64,000 bases of DNA from Myxococcus fulvus (lineage in GTDB: Bacteria; Myxococcota; Myxococcia; Myxococcales; Myxococcaceae), in the NCBI RefSeq assembly GCF_900111765.1, contig NZ_FOIB01000004.1, positions 62,001-126,000 on the forward strand. Direction: 5' to 3'. Shown here piece after piece: positions 48,513 to 57,241 of the stretch (positions within the stretch are counted from its first letter, which is position 1; each line of letters begins with the position of its first letter). Under the pieces are notes generated by a model. The model was not told where the DNA came from and ran no database searches. It saw nothing but the letters and a program-made list of their open reading frames with translations. Both the position numbers and the translations under genes were made by a program.

Positions 48513-48811
48513 GCGTCGTCCTGTTCCTCACCGGCGAGCTCGACGTAGCCGACCCACGGCGCGGGGCGCCGGTTGCCGAAGAGCCACTTGCCGCTCCACT
48601 TCCCCTCCTTGTCGGAGCCAATCAGGTAGGCCCGTCCCTTCTTCCCCACGATGGGCTTGAGGGCCCGCTTGAGCTGTGCGGGCGTCAGCTCCGTGGTGAA
48701 GGTCGCCATGCCGTCACCACACTCGCGCGCGTCCAGCTTCGCCAACCACCGGTAGAGGTCGTCGTAGTTACCCCGGAGCCCCAAGTCGAACGAAAGCCAG
48801 TACCGCGTCAT
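48509..48811 (-). CDS. Small protein upstream of the PIN gene, possible antitoxin
   Basis: A 100-residue protein from ATG 48811. It starts with a strand (MTRYWLSFDLGLRG), then a helix (NYDDLYRWLAKLDA), a strand with GMATFTTELT, and a helix (PAQLKRALKPIVG), then KGRAYLIGSDKEGKWSGKW. This beta-alpha-beta pattern is ferredoxin-like and reminiscent of Cas2-type small proteins, but I see no known antitoxin DNA-binding motif (no AbrB, RHH or Phd). It overlaps the PIN gene by 4 bases. An antitoxin or RNA-binding partner is the natural guess. Confidence 0.65.
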   Translation of the reverse strand: MTRYWLSFDLGLRGNYDDLYRWLAKLDARECGDGMATFTTELTPAQLKRALKPIVGKKGRAYLIGSDKEGKWSGKWLFGNRRPAPWVGYVELAGEEQDDA

Positions 48812-49133
48812 GAGCCCTCCCTGTCGAGCCCGAGCACCATCGCCTCGACGGACTTCGGGCCGAGCGGGCTCGAGGTCCACCCCGGGTGTCTCACCCTCCA
48901 GGTCGTGCTGTCTACTCCCTACCTTTCTTCGCGGCTCCCTCACGGCAGGGGCCGTATTGCTCGACGCTTCACTCGGACGATGCATGCAGTCTCACAGGTT
49001 GGATGGTCCGCGCCCCTTCACGAGCGCGGGCCATCACCACTGCAAGCCACACGCCTCACGGCTCACGCTCTTCGAGCCGGCGCGGAGCCATCCATGAACT
49101 TGTAACGACGGCTTACACGTTCATCCCACCGCG
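48812..49133. other. Gene-free stretch of 322 bases with one hairpin
   Basis: Apart from the promoter area of the PIN pair, the only clear element is TGAACTTGTAA (49095-49105) pairing with TTACACGTTCA (49113-49123) at 10 of 11 positions. This sits 10 bases after the stop of the minus-strand lipoprotein hydrolase and may be its terminator. Confidence 0.45.
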
Positions 49134-51164
49134 TCAGTTCGCTCCCAGGCAGATGCCGCCGCAGGTGGGCTCCACATCGCCATCGGGCCTGAGGAACAGG
49201 TCCACCTGCTCACGGCCCTTCGTGTTGCGACGCACTCCCTCGTGCACCGGGTTGTCGTCCGCCGGCAGGTTCGCCACCGTGCCCGGCAACGGCGAGGGCA
49301 ACCCGAAGTCGAACTGCACCAGCGCCGCGCCGTCGAGGACGCCCTCCACCGCCGGCAGCTCCGGCACCCGCCACGTCGCCGGCAACTGCTGCGTCAGCCC
49401 CATCGCCCGCGCATGCAGCTCCGTCGCCACGTTGGGCACCTGCGCATCGCCCAGGCCGTACTGCACCAACACCTTGCGCGACGCGGGGCCGCCTTCATAC
49501 GGCGTCTTCAACACGTGCGGCGCGTACGTCAACGGGTCGATGCGGTCGAACCCCGTCTGCGTCATCGCCGCGAACTTCTGCTGGTCCAACGCGTCCGGCA
49601 CCGCCGCCGCAATCGCCTGCAGGAACGGCGCGAAGGGCTTCGCCCGGAACATCATCAGCGAGAAGTCCGCCCCACCCACGCTGAACACCGCGCGCTCGAG
49701 GTGCGGCGAGAGCGCCACGTACGTCCCGCCCAGGATGTGCCCCTGGCTGATGCCGTAGAAGTACGTCTGCCCCGGCTCGTACACGAGCACCCCGTTGTCG
49801 CTCAGCTCCGGCACATCCCGGAGCGTCGTGCGCGCCGCGTACGTCACCGCCATCTGGTTCACCATCCCCTGATGCACCCGGTCCGTGAAGCGCATCGTCT
49901 GCCCCGGCTGCTGCGCCATCGCCCCCACCACCCCCGGCGCGTCCGCCTGCGACATGCCCCACCAGTCCACCGTCACCACCACCATCCGCGTCGCCTGCAC
50001 GAACGGCCGCACGAACGAACCGTCCGCCTCCCCCTGCCCACCGAAGAAGCCGTGCCCGTACTGGAGCAGCCGCACCGGCGCCACGCCCTGCCCCCAGACA
50101 CTCCGGGGAACCTGCAGCGTGAAGGGCACCTCCGCCTCGCCATTGCGCCGCACCCGCCCCTGTGCATCCCGCGCCAGCAGCGCCCCGGGCTGCGCCGTCT
50201 CCATGAACAGCGGCACCCTCAACGTCCCCTTGATGCGACGCGCGATGTTCGCGTCCACGTCGTTCGTCACCTCCGTCACCGTCACCACCGGCGGCGTGGC
50301 CTCCATCGCCTCCATCGCCAACCGACGCACGTCCAACATGTCCCGCGTGACGTTCTGCTCTGTCTCCGTCGTGAAGTCCCACGCGAGCTGCAGCTCCGCC
50401 CGTGGCACTCCCGCCGTCTCCAACGCCGGGAAGATGTCCGCCTCGTAGCGCTGCGCCAGCGGCGCCAGCAGCGCGTCCCCCGCCGTCTGGCCATCCCGGA
50501 TGCGGCGGAAGCCCTCGGGCACCGGCACCGGCGTGCCGTCCTTCGCCTTCAGCCCGCGCAGCGCCACGATGTAGCGCGTCCCACCCTTCAGCCGCACCGC
50601 CGGCCGCACCAGCAGCGCCCGCCGCGCGTCCGCCGCCGCGCGAGGGTCCAGCTCCGCGAAGTGCAGCACGCCCGTGCCGGCCTCCGCCTCCAGCAACACC
50701 GTGCTCCCCGACGTCGCCGCCGTGGGCCGCGTCACCGAGGGCAGCCCCGTGTCATCCACGCCCCCCGGGAACAGCGCCAGCATCTGCGTGCCATGCGAAT
50801 ACCCATCCGCCGGATGCAGGTCCGTGAAGTCGAACGGCGTCCCATCCCGCGTCTTGAGCTTCGCGGCCGCGCTCAGCGTCACCCGGTGCCCCGACGGCAG
50901 CGCCGCGTCCTCCTTCAGGAAGTAGTCGGAGGGATACGGCAACAGACAGTCATGCTCGGACGCCAACGGGTTGCAGCCCTCCGGCACCTGCAGCGGCGGA
51001 AGCTCCGAGCCGGAGTCCGGTGTGCCCGCGTCCGGTGTCCCCGCGTCGGGCTGCTCCCCGGCGTCCGGCGTCGGCAGGTCATCGTCCGAGTCCGAGCACC
51101 CGCTCAACGCCAACAACGACGCCGCCAACACCCAGCCGCCGTGCTTCCTCATCCGCTTCCACAT
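49134..51164 (-). CDS. Secreted alpha/beta-hydrolase-type lipoprotein
   Basis: A 676-residue lipoprotein (lipobox LALSGC, Cys23). A short acidic linker repeats PDAGTPDAG. The rest resembles large extracellular hydrolases of myxobacteria: CNPLASEHDCLLPYPSDYF near the start, the oxyanion area LLQYGHGFFGG, nucleophile FYGISQGHILGG (GxSxG), and LVQYGLGDAQVPN with the probable acid; a His occurs in DNPVHEGV. A C-terminal CGGIC pair ends the protein. The substrate could be an ester or lipid. ATG 51164 or the in-frame ATG four codons later are both workable. Confidence 0.78.
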   Translation of the reverse strand: MWKRMRKHGGWVLAASLLALSGCSDSDDDLPTPDAGEQPDAGTPDAGTPDSGSELPPLQVPEGCNPLASEHDCLLPYPSDYFLKEDAALPSGHRVTLSAAAKLKTRDGTPFDFTDLHPADGYSHGTQMLALFPGGVDDTGLPSVTRPTAATSGSTVLLEAEAGTGVLHFAELDPRAAADARRALLVRPAVRLKGGTRYIVALRGLKAKDGTPVPVPEGFRRIRDGQTAGDALLAPLAQRYEADIFPALETAGVPRAELQLAWDFTTETEQNVTRDMLDVRRLAMEAMEATPPVVTVTEVTNDVDANIARRIKGTLRVPLFMETAQPGALLARDAQGRVRRNGEAEVPFTLQVPRSVWGQGVAPVRLLQYGHGFFGGQGEADGSFVRPFVQATRMVVVTVDWWGMSQADAPGVVGAMAQQPGQTMRFTDRVHQGMVNQMAVTYAARTTLRDVPELSDNGVLVYEPGQTYFYGISQGHILGGTYVALSPHLERAVFSVGGADFSLMMFRAKPFAPFLQAIAAAVPDALDQQKFAAMTQTGFDRIDPLTYAPHVLKTPYEGGPASRKVLVQYGLGDAQVPNVATELHARAMGLTQQLPATWRVPELPAVEGVLDGAALVQFDFGLPSPLPGTVANLPADDNPVHEGVRRNTKGREQVDLFLRPDGDVEPTCGGICLGAN

Positions 51165-51353
51165 GGCTTGGACGCTCCTCGCGCGAACACAAATGTCTGT
51201 GTCACACGAGTGTCACAGGACACGCCGCGAGCGCAAAGCCTCATCTCACGACACACCGCGCCACGCACCGCCATGACATGCCCAGCGTATGTGCCCACGC
51301 ACGCAACAGCGTCAGCCCTCACCTGGGGCTGACGCTGAGCTTCCACGGATGTA

Positions 51354-51704
51354 TCAGATTCCGCAGATGTCCTCGGCGAGCGAGATGCACGCGGAGAGGA
51401 ACTGCGCCGGCGTGCAGCCGCCGTTCTGGGTGCAGACGATGTCGCCGGTGCCCGGCTCGCTGCACCACTGCAACGTCACCCAACACGCGGCCTGGGTGAC
51501 GGTGCGCTCACCTTCGATGGCCTGGGCGCTCACGTTGCTCTCGCCCGAGGCGTCCCGCACAATCACGGACCTCCCATCGTTCAGCGTGGCCTCGTACCGG
51601 GGCCCCTTGTCGTCTGCCGTCGCCTCCGGCGCGGAGCCCTCGCCACAACCCGCGAGCACGCCGACGGAAACAGCCGCGACCATCACGAATGACAGTGCCT
51701 TCAT
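51354..51704 (-). CDS. Small cysteine-rich lipoprotein
   Basis: A 116-residue lipoprotein with lipobox VLAGC (Cys20) and AGGAGAAG just upstream of the ATG. The mature part has six further cysteines in the C-terminal half (ACWV, WCSEP, VCTQNGGC, SACIS, DICGI), likely forming disulphides. The N-terminal part is acidic. I do not recognise the family. It is divergent from the FHA gene. Confidence 0.7.
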   Translation of the reverse strand: MKALSFVMVAAVSVGVLAGCGEGSAPEATADDKGPRYEATLNDGRSVIVRDASGESNVSAQAIEGERTVTQAACWVTLQWCSEPGTGDIVCTQNGGCTPAQFLSACISLAEDICGI

Positions 51705-52016
51705 GCGCTTCTCCTGGTGATGGAGCCCACCGACCCGAGCTCCGTGGGCGGATATGCAATGACTGTCGAGCCTTCTCCATCGTTGATAGCCACTAGCTGA
51801 AATGTTTCCAGCCTCGTCTCAAGTCTGGGATTACAGCCACTCGCAATCACTGCGCATGGATTGCGCCTCGCACATGCCTCCATGAAACCTTTCCGAAGAA
51901 CCCGGCCCCAACGCGCTCCATGTGCTCACGTGGGAGCGTTCGCTGGTGGACGGCGGGCCTCGGGCACGTGCGGGTGCGCGCCAGGACACGGGGCTTCGGG
52001 GTAGGTTCAAGCCACC
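51705..52016. other. Intergenic region of 312 bases between divergent genes
   Basis: It contains the ribosome site of the small lipoprotein on the minus strand and the upstream region of the FHA gene on the plus strand. A moderately AT-rich patch around 51780-51810 may hold promoters; no motif is strong enough to name. Confidence 0.4.
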
Positions 52017-52553
52017 ATGCCGTCCGTGAAGCAACTGCGCCCGTTCGCCCTGGCAACCCTGGAAGCCTTCCTCGACGCCTCCGGGCCCGTGGTCCTCGTC
52101 CAACAGCCGCCCGAGCCCGTCTTCCAACAGGTGGCGATGCGGCTGGGCGAGGCGCGCACCGTGGGCATGGCCCACCGCACCCGGCTGGTGGACCGGCTCT
52201 TCGTCATGCTGCGCGGCTTCGACGCGCTGGAGGTCCACTTCCTGCGTCCGGCCGTGGACGGGCAGGAGCTCACCGTGGGACGGATGGAGGGCTGCACGCT
52301 CATCGTCCCGGACCCGTCCGTGTCCAAGCACCACGCCACGCTCAAGTGGCACGCGTCGGCGGGGGACTGCTCGGTCCGGGACGTGGGCTCGATGAACGGG
52401 ACCTGGGTCAACACCGCCGCGCTGACGCCCGAGCAGGACGTGCTGCTCACCGATGGCGACGCGCTGGGTTTCGGCGATGCCCAGTTCCTCTACCTGCGCA
52501 CCGAGACGCTGCACGCGCACCTGCGCATGGCCAGCCCCAGCGCCCGGGGCTGA
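52017..52553 (+). CDS. FHA-domain protein
   Basis: A 178-residue cytoplasmic protein. The C-terminal FHA domain (about 75-160) has all phosphothreonine-binding landmarks: LTVGRMEGCTLIV, DPSVSKHHATLKW and VRDVGSMNGTWVN. The N-terminal 70 residues are helical and not recognised. FHA proteins dock onto kinases of the Hanks type, several of which occur in this window, though none is adjacent. It is transcribed alone. Confidence 0.9.
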   Translation: MPSVKQLRPFALATLEAFLDASGPVVLVQQPPEPVFQQVAMRLGEARTVGMAHRTRLVDRLFVMLRGFDALEVHFLRPAVDGQELTVGRMEGCTLIVPDPSVSKHHATLKWHASAGDCSVRDVGSMNGTWVNTAALTPEQDVLLTDGDALGFGDAQFLYLRTETLHAHLRMASPSARG

Positions 52554-52720
52554 ACCCACACCCCTGGGGAATGTCCCGGACAGCACGGACGTAGGGAGGA
52601 CGCCCTGGCGCCCAGGCGGGCCTCGGTGACAGGGGTGTCACCTACATTCAGCCACTTCGTGCGGCGGGGCATGTGGCCCGGCGCTATGACTGCGGTTCTC
52701 GTGCGCTTGGGAGCGTGTTG

Positions 52721-53980
52721 ATGGTCAGGCCGTTGCTTCTCCTCCTGGTCTACGTGGTCGCCTGGACCGTCCTGAAGTCGTTCTGGCCCGCGATGGCGCG
52801 AGGGTGGCGCCGGTGGGTGCTGCTCGGCGGCTCGGCGCTGTCCCTGGCCGTCTGGCTGGTGCCGGCCATCGCCGGCCGCAACGCCGAGGTCCCCGCCCTG
52901 CTGCGCATCCTCGCCACGGGCTGGTCCATCTCCGCCATCATCATCTTCCTCGTCGGCGGCCCCCTGGCCCTGCTGCGCCGGTGGCTGGACCGCCGCGCCC
53001 AGGCGAAGGCCTCCCCTGACGTCATGACGACCCAGGCCCCGGCCCCCGTGTCCGCCCCCAGCGGAACGCCCGCCCCCCACTCCACGCAGGCCAGCGCCCT
53101 GGAGTCGCTGACGTCCGCGCGGATGAGCCGGCGCAACCTGCTGACGAACGCGGGGCGCGCGGTGCCGCTGCTCGCGGTGGGGACGAGCACGGCGGGCCTG
53201 GCCAGCGGCTCCATGGGCTTCAAGGTGGAGTCGGTGGAGGTGCGCCTGCCCGGCCTGCCCGCCGCGCTGGATGGGTTCCGCATCGGCCAGATTACCGACG
53301 TGCACGTGGGCACCTTCATCGACACCCAGTACCTGCGCGACACCGTGGCCGCGATGAACGAGGCCAAGGTGGACCTCCAGGTGATGACGGGGGACCTCAT
53401 CGATGACCTGGACCAGCTCGACGCCACCATGGCCGCGCTGGAGGAGTGCCGCGCGCCTCACGGCATGCTCGCGGTGCTCGGCAATCACGAGCACTGGCGC
53501 GGGCTGGACGAGGTCGTCGGGGCCTACGCGAAATCGCAGTCACGTGGCGGCCCGGTGCGGCTGCTCGTGGACGAGTCCCACACCTTCGAGCACGGCGGTC
53601 AGCGCGTGCGCGTGGTGGGCGTGGACTACCCCATGTCCGGCCGCAGCCACCGCGTGAAGGCCGCGCGCATGAAGCAGTCCGCCGAGCAGGCCTTCCAGGG
53701 TGTCTCGCCCGACGAGGTCGTGCTGTGCCTCACGCACCACCCGGACTTCTTCGACCACGCCGCCGAGCGCGGGGCGCGGCTGACGCTGGCGGGCCACACC
53801 CACGGCGGCCAGGTGGCCTTCTTCGGCGTGCCGTTCTTCTTCTTCGCCTTCCAGTACATGCTCGGCCGCTACCGCCGGGGCGACCACCAGCTCTACGTGT
53901 CTGGCGGCACCGGACACTGGCTGCCCTTCCGCCTGGGCGTCCCGCCCGAGGTCACGGTGCTCACGCTCCGCTCGGCGTGA
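52721..53980 (+). CDS. Membrane-anchored calcineurin-like metallophosphoesterase
   Basis: A 419-residue protein from ATG 52721, with membrane helices near the start (LLLLLVYVVAWTVL; WVLLGGSALSLAVWLVPAIA; SISAIIIFLVGGPLALL). The phosphoesterase domain (about 180-419) has every metal motif: GQITDVHVG, MTGDLIDD, VLGNHEHWRG, CLTHHPDFF and LAGHTHGGQ. This fits the YkoQ/YaeI-like group with N-terminal helices, members of which act on phospholipids or UDP-sugar lipids. The last 20 bases overlap the convergent aldolase gene. Confidence 0.9.
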   Translation: MVRPLLLLLVYVVAWTVLKSFWPAMARGWRRWVLLGGSALSLAVWLVPAIAGRNAEVPALLRILATGWSISAIIIFLVGGPLALLRRWLDRRAQAKASPDVMTTQAPAPVSAPSGTPAPHSTQASALESLTSARMSRRNLLTNAGRAVPLLAVGTSTAGLASGSMGFKVESVEVRLPGLPAALDGFRIGQITDVHVGTFIDTQYLRDTVAAMNEAKVDLQVMTGDLIDDLDQLDATMAALEECRAPHGMLAVLGNHEHWRGLDEVVGAYAKSQSRGGPVRLLVDESHTFEHGGQRVRVVGVDYPMSGRSHRVKAARMKQSAEQAFQGVSPDEVVLCLTHHPDFFDHAAERGARLTLAGHTHGGQVAFFGVPFFFFAFQYMLGRYRRGDHQLYVSGGTGHWLPFRLGVPPEVTVLTLRSA

Positions 53981-54629
53981 GCACTGGCGCGGACTGCTGG
54001 CCGTAGGTCTTGAACTTCTCCAGCACCCGCGCCATCTCCGCGTCGTCGAGCAGCACGGGCTCGCCCACCTGGAGCGCGCGCCAGTACATGGCCGCGAGCG
54101 TCTCCACCTCCACCGCCAGCTTGAAGGCCGAGGGCAGGTCCCGCCCCAGCGCGAGCATGCCGTGGTTCGCCATCAGGCACGCCTTGCGACCCTCCAGCGC
54201 GTCCAGGACGTTCCGCGCCAGCTCCGCGGTGCCGAACGTGGCGTACGGCGCGCACCGCACGTCCACGCCGCCCGCCGCGCAGACCATGTAGTGGAAGGCG
54301 GGGATGCCGCGTCGCAGGCACGCCAGCGTGGTGCTGAACATGGAGTGCGCATGCAGCACCGCGCCTACCTCCGGGCGGGCCTCCAGGATGTCGCGATGGA
54401 GCTGCCACTCGGACGACGGGCGGCGGAGGCCCTCGTGGCTTCCGTCCATGCGCATGAGGACCATGTCCTCCGGCACCAGCGCGTCGTAGTCCATGCCGGT
54501 GGGGGTCAGGAGGAAGCCTCCGTCCACGCGCACGCTCAGGTTGCCGCTCGTGCCCTGGTTGAGCCCCGCCGCGTTCATCTTCCGGCAGGTGGCGATCATC
54601 GTCTCGCGCACCGCGCGCTCGTCCTTCAT
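53961..54629 (-). CDS. Class II aldolase (fuculose-phosphate aldolase family), probable 5-deoxyribulose/5-methylthioribulose-1-phosphate aldolase
   Basis: A 222-residue zinc enzyme. Motifs are GLNQGTSGNLSVR (phosphate site), SSEWQLHRDILEARP with the catalytic Glu, AVLHAHSMFST (zinc His pair) and LMANHGMLALG (third His). It follows mtnP and mtnA, an arrangement known from the DHAP shunt that salvages 5-deoxyadenosine and methylthioadenosine: MtnP releases the sugar phosphate, MtnA isomerises it and this aldolase makes DHAP plus acetaldehyde or methylthioacetaldehyde. Its ATG overlaps a mini-ORF's stop by 4 bases. Confidence 0.85.
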   Translation of the reverse strand: MKDERAVRETMIATCRKMNAAGLNQGTSGNLSVRVDGGFLLTPTGMDYDALVPEDMVLMRMDGSHEGLRRPSSEWQLHRDILEARPEVGAVLHAHSMFSTTLACLRRGIPAFHYMVCAAGGVDVRCAPYATFGTAELARNVLDALEGRKACLMANHGMLALGRDLPSAFKLAVEVETLAAMYWRALQVGEPVLLDDAEMARVLEKFKTYGQQSAPVLTPSGA

Positions 54630-54709
54630 GAGTCCACCCTCGCGCGCTCCGGGAACAGCGAGCGCAGGCCTGCATCACTCGCCGGACACACGCCTTGCGA
54701 GTCCTTCAC
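54626..54709 (-). CDS. Mini-ORF 2 of the mtnA-aldolase junction repeat
   Basis: A 27-residue frame from GTG 54709 whose stop overlaps the aldolase ATG by 4 bases (ATGA) and whose start overlaps the stop of mini-ORF 1 by 4 bases (GTGA). It reads [12 protein letters not shown] then [15 protein letters not shown], copying the mtnA C-terminus ([22 protein letters not shown]). It may be only a translational relay rather than a functional peptide. Confidence 0.5.
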   Translation of the reverse strand: MKDSQGVCPASDAGLRSLFPERARVDS

Positions 54710-54789
54710 GGCCCCACCTCCGCGTGCTCCGTGAAGAGCGAACGCAGGCCTGCATCACTCGCCGGACACACGCCTTGCGAGTCCTTCAC
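54706..54789 (-). CDS. Mini-ORF 1 of the mtnA-aldolase junction repeat
   Basis: A 27-residue frame from GTG 54789, overlapping the mtnA stop by 4 bases, and ending in a TGA that overlaps the GTG of mini-ORF 2. It reads [12 protein letters not shown] then [15 protein letters not shown]. Its first residues VKD mirror the aldolase start MKDE, showing that the repeat unit took in both sides of an ancestral mtnA-aldolase junction. Confidence 0.5.
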   Translation of the reverse strand: MKDSQGVCPASDAGLRSLFTEHAEVGP

Positions 54790-55892
54790 GGCCTCACCTC
54801 CGCGCGCTCCGGGAACAGCGAGCGCAGACCCGCCTCGCTCGCCGGACACACGCCCCGCTCGGTGATGAGCGCCGTCACCAGCCGCGCCGGCGTCACGTCG
54901 AAGGCGTAGTTGGCGGAGGGGCTGCCCTCCGGCGTCACCCGCACCGTGGCCACCTCCCCCGAGGCGAGCCGGCCGGTGACGTCGCTCAGCTCCGAGCCAT
55001 CGCGCTGCTCGATGGGAATCTCCCGCACGCCGTCGCGCAGGCGCCAGTCGATGGTCGGCGAGGGCAGCGCCACGTAGAAGGGCACGCCGTTGTCCTTCGC
55101 CGCGAGCGCCTTGAGGTAGGTGCCAATCTTGTTCGCCACGTCACCCTGCGCGGTGGTGCGGTCCGTGCCGACGATGCACAGGTCCACCTGGCCGTGCTGC
55201 ATGAGATGGCCGCCCACGTTGTCGGCGATGACGGTGTGCGGGACGCCGTGCTGCCCCAGTTCCCACGCCGTCAACTGCGAGCCCTGGTTGCGAGGGCGCG
55301 TCTCGTCCACCCAGACATGCACGGGCAGGCCCGCGTCGTGCGCCAGGTAGATGGGCGAGAGCGCCGTACCGAAGTCCACCGTCGCGAGCCACCCCGCGTT
55401 GCAGTGGGTGAGCACCTCCAGCCGGCCCTTCCTCCCCTTCTTCTCCCACGCGGCCTCCAACAACTTCAGGCCGTGCTCCCCCAGCGCGCGGTTGATGGCC
55501 ACGTCCTCGTCGCACAGCTCCGCCGCGCGCCGCTTCGCCGCCTCCACGCGCTCGACAGGGCGCAGCGGCGTCAACACGCGGCGCATCTCCTCCAGCGCCC
55601 AGTGCAGGTTGACGGCGGTGGGCCGCGTCTCGCCCAGCACCGCGAGCGCCCGTGTCAGCGCCGCGTCGGAGGCGTCCGCGCGCAACGCCAGCCAGACCCC
55701 GTAGGCGGCCGTCGCGCCGATGAGCGGAGCCCCCCGCACCCGCATCGCGCGGATGGCGTGCGCGGCCTCGTCCAGCGTCTCCAGCCGCGCGGTGACGAAG
55801 GCGTGGGGCAGCCGCGTCTGGTCGATGATGCCCACCGCGCAAGCATCCGGCTCCAGCCAGACGGCGCGGGTGGGCTTGCCGTGGACCTTCAT
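54786..55892 (-). CDS. mtnA: S-methyl-5-thioribose-1-phosphate isomerase
   Basis: A 368-residue enzyme, the usual length, that isomerises methylthioribose-1-phosphate (or 5-deoxyribose-1-phosphate) to the ribulose form. Family motifs are [35 protein letters not shown] with the catalytic Cys, [40 protein letters not shown] with the catalytic Asp, and [15 protein letters not shown] 55892 overlaps the mtnP stop by 4 bases. The C-terminal sequence is the source of the 80-base repeat downstream. Confidence 0.95.
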   Translation of the reverse strand: MKVHGKPTRAVWLEPDACAVGIIDQTRLPHAFVTARLETLDEAAHAIRAMRVRGAPLIGATAAYGVWLALRADASDAALTRALAVLGETRPTAVNLHWALEEMRRVLTPLRPVERVEAAKRRAAELCDEDVAINRALGEHGLKLLEAAWEKKGRKGRLEVLTHCNAGWLATVDFGTALSPIYLAHDAGLPVHVWVDETRPRNQGSQLTAWELGQHGVPHTVIADNVGGHLMQHGQVDLCIVGTDRTTAQGDVANKIGTYLKALAAKDNGVPFYVALPSPTIDWRLRDGVREIPIEQRDGSELSDVTGRLASGEVATVRVTPEGSPSANYAFDVTPARLVTALITERGVCPASEAGLRSLFPERAEVRP

Positions 55893-56773
55893 CGCCCGAG
55901 CACCCTTCCCGCCACCGAGGACAGCTTCGCCACCATCGCCGCGTCGCGGGCCTCGGGCGCGGTGATGAGCGCGTGCTCCAGCGCGCGCTGACACCCCTGC
56001 CGACAGGGCCCCTCGTGTCCACCGAGCAGCGGCACCACCTGCTTCACCAGCGAGCGCGCCTTGCTCGCGTTGCCCACCAGCACGGAGACGACCTGGTCCA
56101 CGGTGACGGCGTCGTGCTCGGGGTGCCAGCAGTCGAAGTCCGTCACCATGGCCACCGTCGCGTAGCAGAGCTCCGCCTCACGGGCGAGCTTGGCCTCCGG
56201 CATGTTCGTCATGCCGATGACGTCACAGCCCCACCCCCGGTACAGCCGGCTCTCCGCGAGCGAGGAGAACTGCGGCCCCTCCATCGCCAGATACGTGCCG
56301 CCCCGGTGCGCGGCCACGCCCAGCGCGTCGCACGCGGCCACCACCGCGTCGCCCAGGCGCGAGCACGTGGGCTTCGCCATGGACACGTGCGCCACCAGCC
56401 CCGTGCCGAAGAAGCTCTTCTCCCGCGCGAAGGTGCGGTCCACGAACTGGTCCACCACCACGAAGGTGCCCGGCGGCAGGTCCTCGCGCAGGCTGCCCAC
56501 CGCGGACAGCGACACCAGGTCCGTCACCCCACTGCGCTTGAGCGCGTCGATGTTCGCCCGGAAGTCAATGTCGCTCGGGGCGATGCGGTGCCCTCGGCCA
56601 TGGCGCGGGAGGAACACCACTTGCGTGCCCTCGAGCATGCCGAAGCACAGCTCGTCGGAGGGCTCGCCGAAGGGCGACGACACCTTCCTCCACGCGACGT
56701 CCTTCAGGCCATCCATCTGGTACAGGCCACTGCCACCGATGATGCCGATGACGGGCGCGGGGGCTCGGGACAT
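55889..56773 (-). CDS. mtnP: S-methyl-5-thioadenosine phosphorylase
   Basis: A 294-residue nucleoside phosphorylase. Motifs are [15 protein letters not shown] at the start, [22 protein letters not shown] (phosphate and MTA site), [41 protein letters not shown] and [21 protein letters not shown] with VTDFDCWH. It cleaves methylthioadenosine (and often 5-deoxyadenosine) to adenine and the sugar-1-phosphate. First gene of the salvage operon; divergent from the ArsR gene, 96 bases apart. Confidence 0.95.
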   Translation of the reverse strand: MSRAPAPVIGIIGGSGLYQMDGLKDVAWRKVSSPFGEPSDELCFGMLEGTQVVFLPRHGRGHRIAPSDIDFRANIDALKRSGVTDLVSLSAVGSLREDLPPGTFVVVDQFVDRTFAREKSFFGTGLVAHVSMAKPTCSRLGDAVVAACDALGVAAHRGGTYLAMEGPQFSSLAESRLYRGWGCDVIGMTNMPEAKLAREAELCYATVAMVTDFDCWHPEHDAVTVDQVVSVLVGNASKARSLVKQVVPLLGGHEGPCRQGCQRALEHALITAPEARDAAMVAKLSSVAGRVLGR

Positions 56774-56834
56774 GGGTCTTCTCCGGGGTCGAGAGGCCCC
56801 GCCAGCGTACCAGCCTCCCCGGGACTCACGTGGG

Positions 56835-56878
56835 TTGACAGTGTCACGCGCGACTCTATATTCAACCTCATGGTTGAA
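56835..56878 (+). promoter_or_regulatory. ArsR operon promoter with operator palindrome over the start codon
   Basis: TTGACA at 56835-56840, a 16-base spacer, then TATATT at 56857-56862 form a strong promoter. TTCAACC (56861-56867) and GGTTGAA (56872-56878) are a perfect 7-base palindrome that overlaps the -10 edge and the ATG at 56870. Transcription would start at or near the ATG (leaderless), and a bound repressor would block it. Confidence 0.65.
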
Positions 56879-57241
56879 CAACACGCGAGCCAGCTCGACC
56901 ACACGTTCCATGCGCTGTCGGACCCGACACGTCGGGCGATGCTGCGCAACCTGTCGGTGCACGAGCGCAGCGTCGGAGAGCTGGCGGCCCCCTTCCAGAT
57001 GTCGCTGGCGGCGGCGTCCAAGCACATCAAGGTGCTGGAGCGCGCGGGGCTGGTGCACCGCGAGGTGAAGGGCCGCACGCACGTCTGCCGGCTCAACGCC
57101 CGGCCGCTGTCGGACGCGCAGGACTGGATTCGCTACTACGAGCGCTTCTGGAGCGAGCGGCTCGACATGCTGGAGAGCCTGCTGCGCGGTGAGGCGTCCA
57201 CGCCCCCTTCCCCTCCCCCCAAGAAAGGACGCACCCGGTGA
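56870..57241 (+). CDS. ArsR-family regulator of the SdpR/SRPBCC-associated type
   Basis: A 123-residue winged-helix regulator. The fold is clear: FHALSDPTRRAMLRNLSVHERSVGELA, then FQMSLAAASKHIKVLERAGLVHREVKGR (recognition helix AAASKHIKVL) and the tail RYYERFWSERLDMLESLL. No cysteine metal site is present, so it is not an arsenic or metal sensor; this type regulates adjacent SRPBCC (AHSA1) genes. Its stop overlaps the next gene's GTG by 4 bases. A palindrome over its start suggests autorepression. Confidence 0.92.
   Translation: MVEQHASQLDHTFHALSDPTRRAMLRNLSVHERSVGELAAPFQMSLAAASKHIKVLERAGLVHREVKGRTHVCRLNARPLSDAQDWIRYYERFWSERLDMLESLLRGEASTPPSPPPKKGRTR

Larger units (their letters stand above)
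54626..54866. repeat. Exact 80-base tandem repeat, three copies, spanning the mtnA 3' end
   Basis: The block GCCGGACACACGCC recurs at 54681, 54761 and 54841, exactly 80 bases apart. The third copy is the mtnA C-terminal coding end. The two copies outside mtnA are nearly identical to each other and differ slightly more from the mtnA copy. The unit equals the mtnA end plus the first codons of the aldolase. Confidence 0.9.

Noticed and set aside
54626-54866. 80-base tandem repeat as a CRISPR or minisatellite
   Set aside because: The unit is explained exactly by duplication of the mtnA-aldolase junction with its stop/start overlap.
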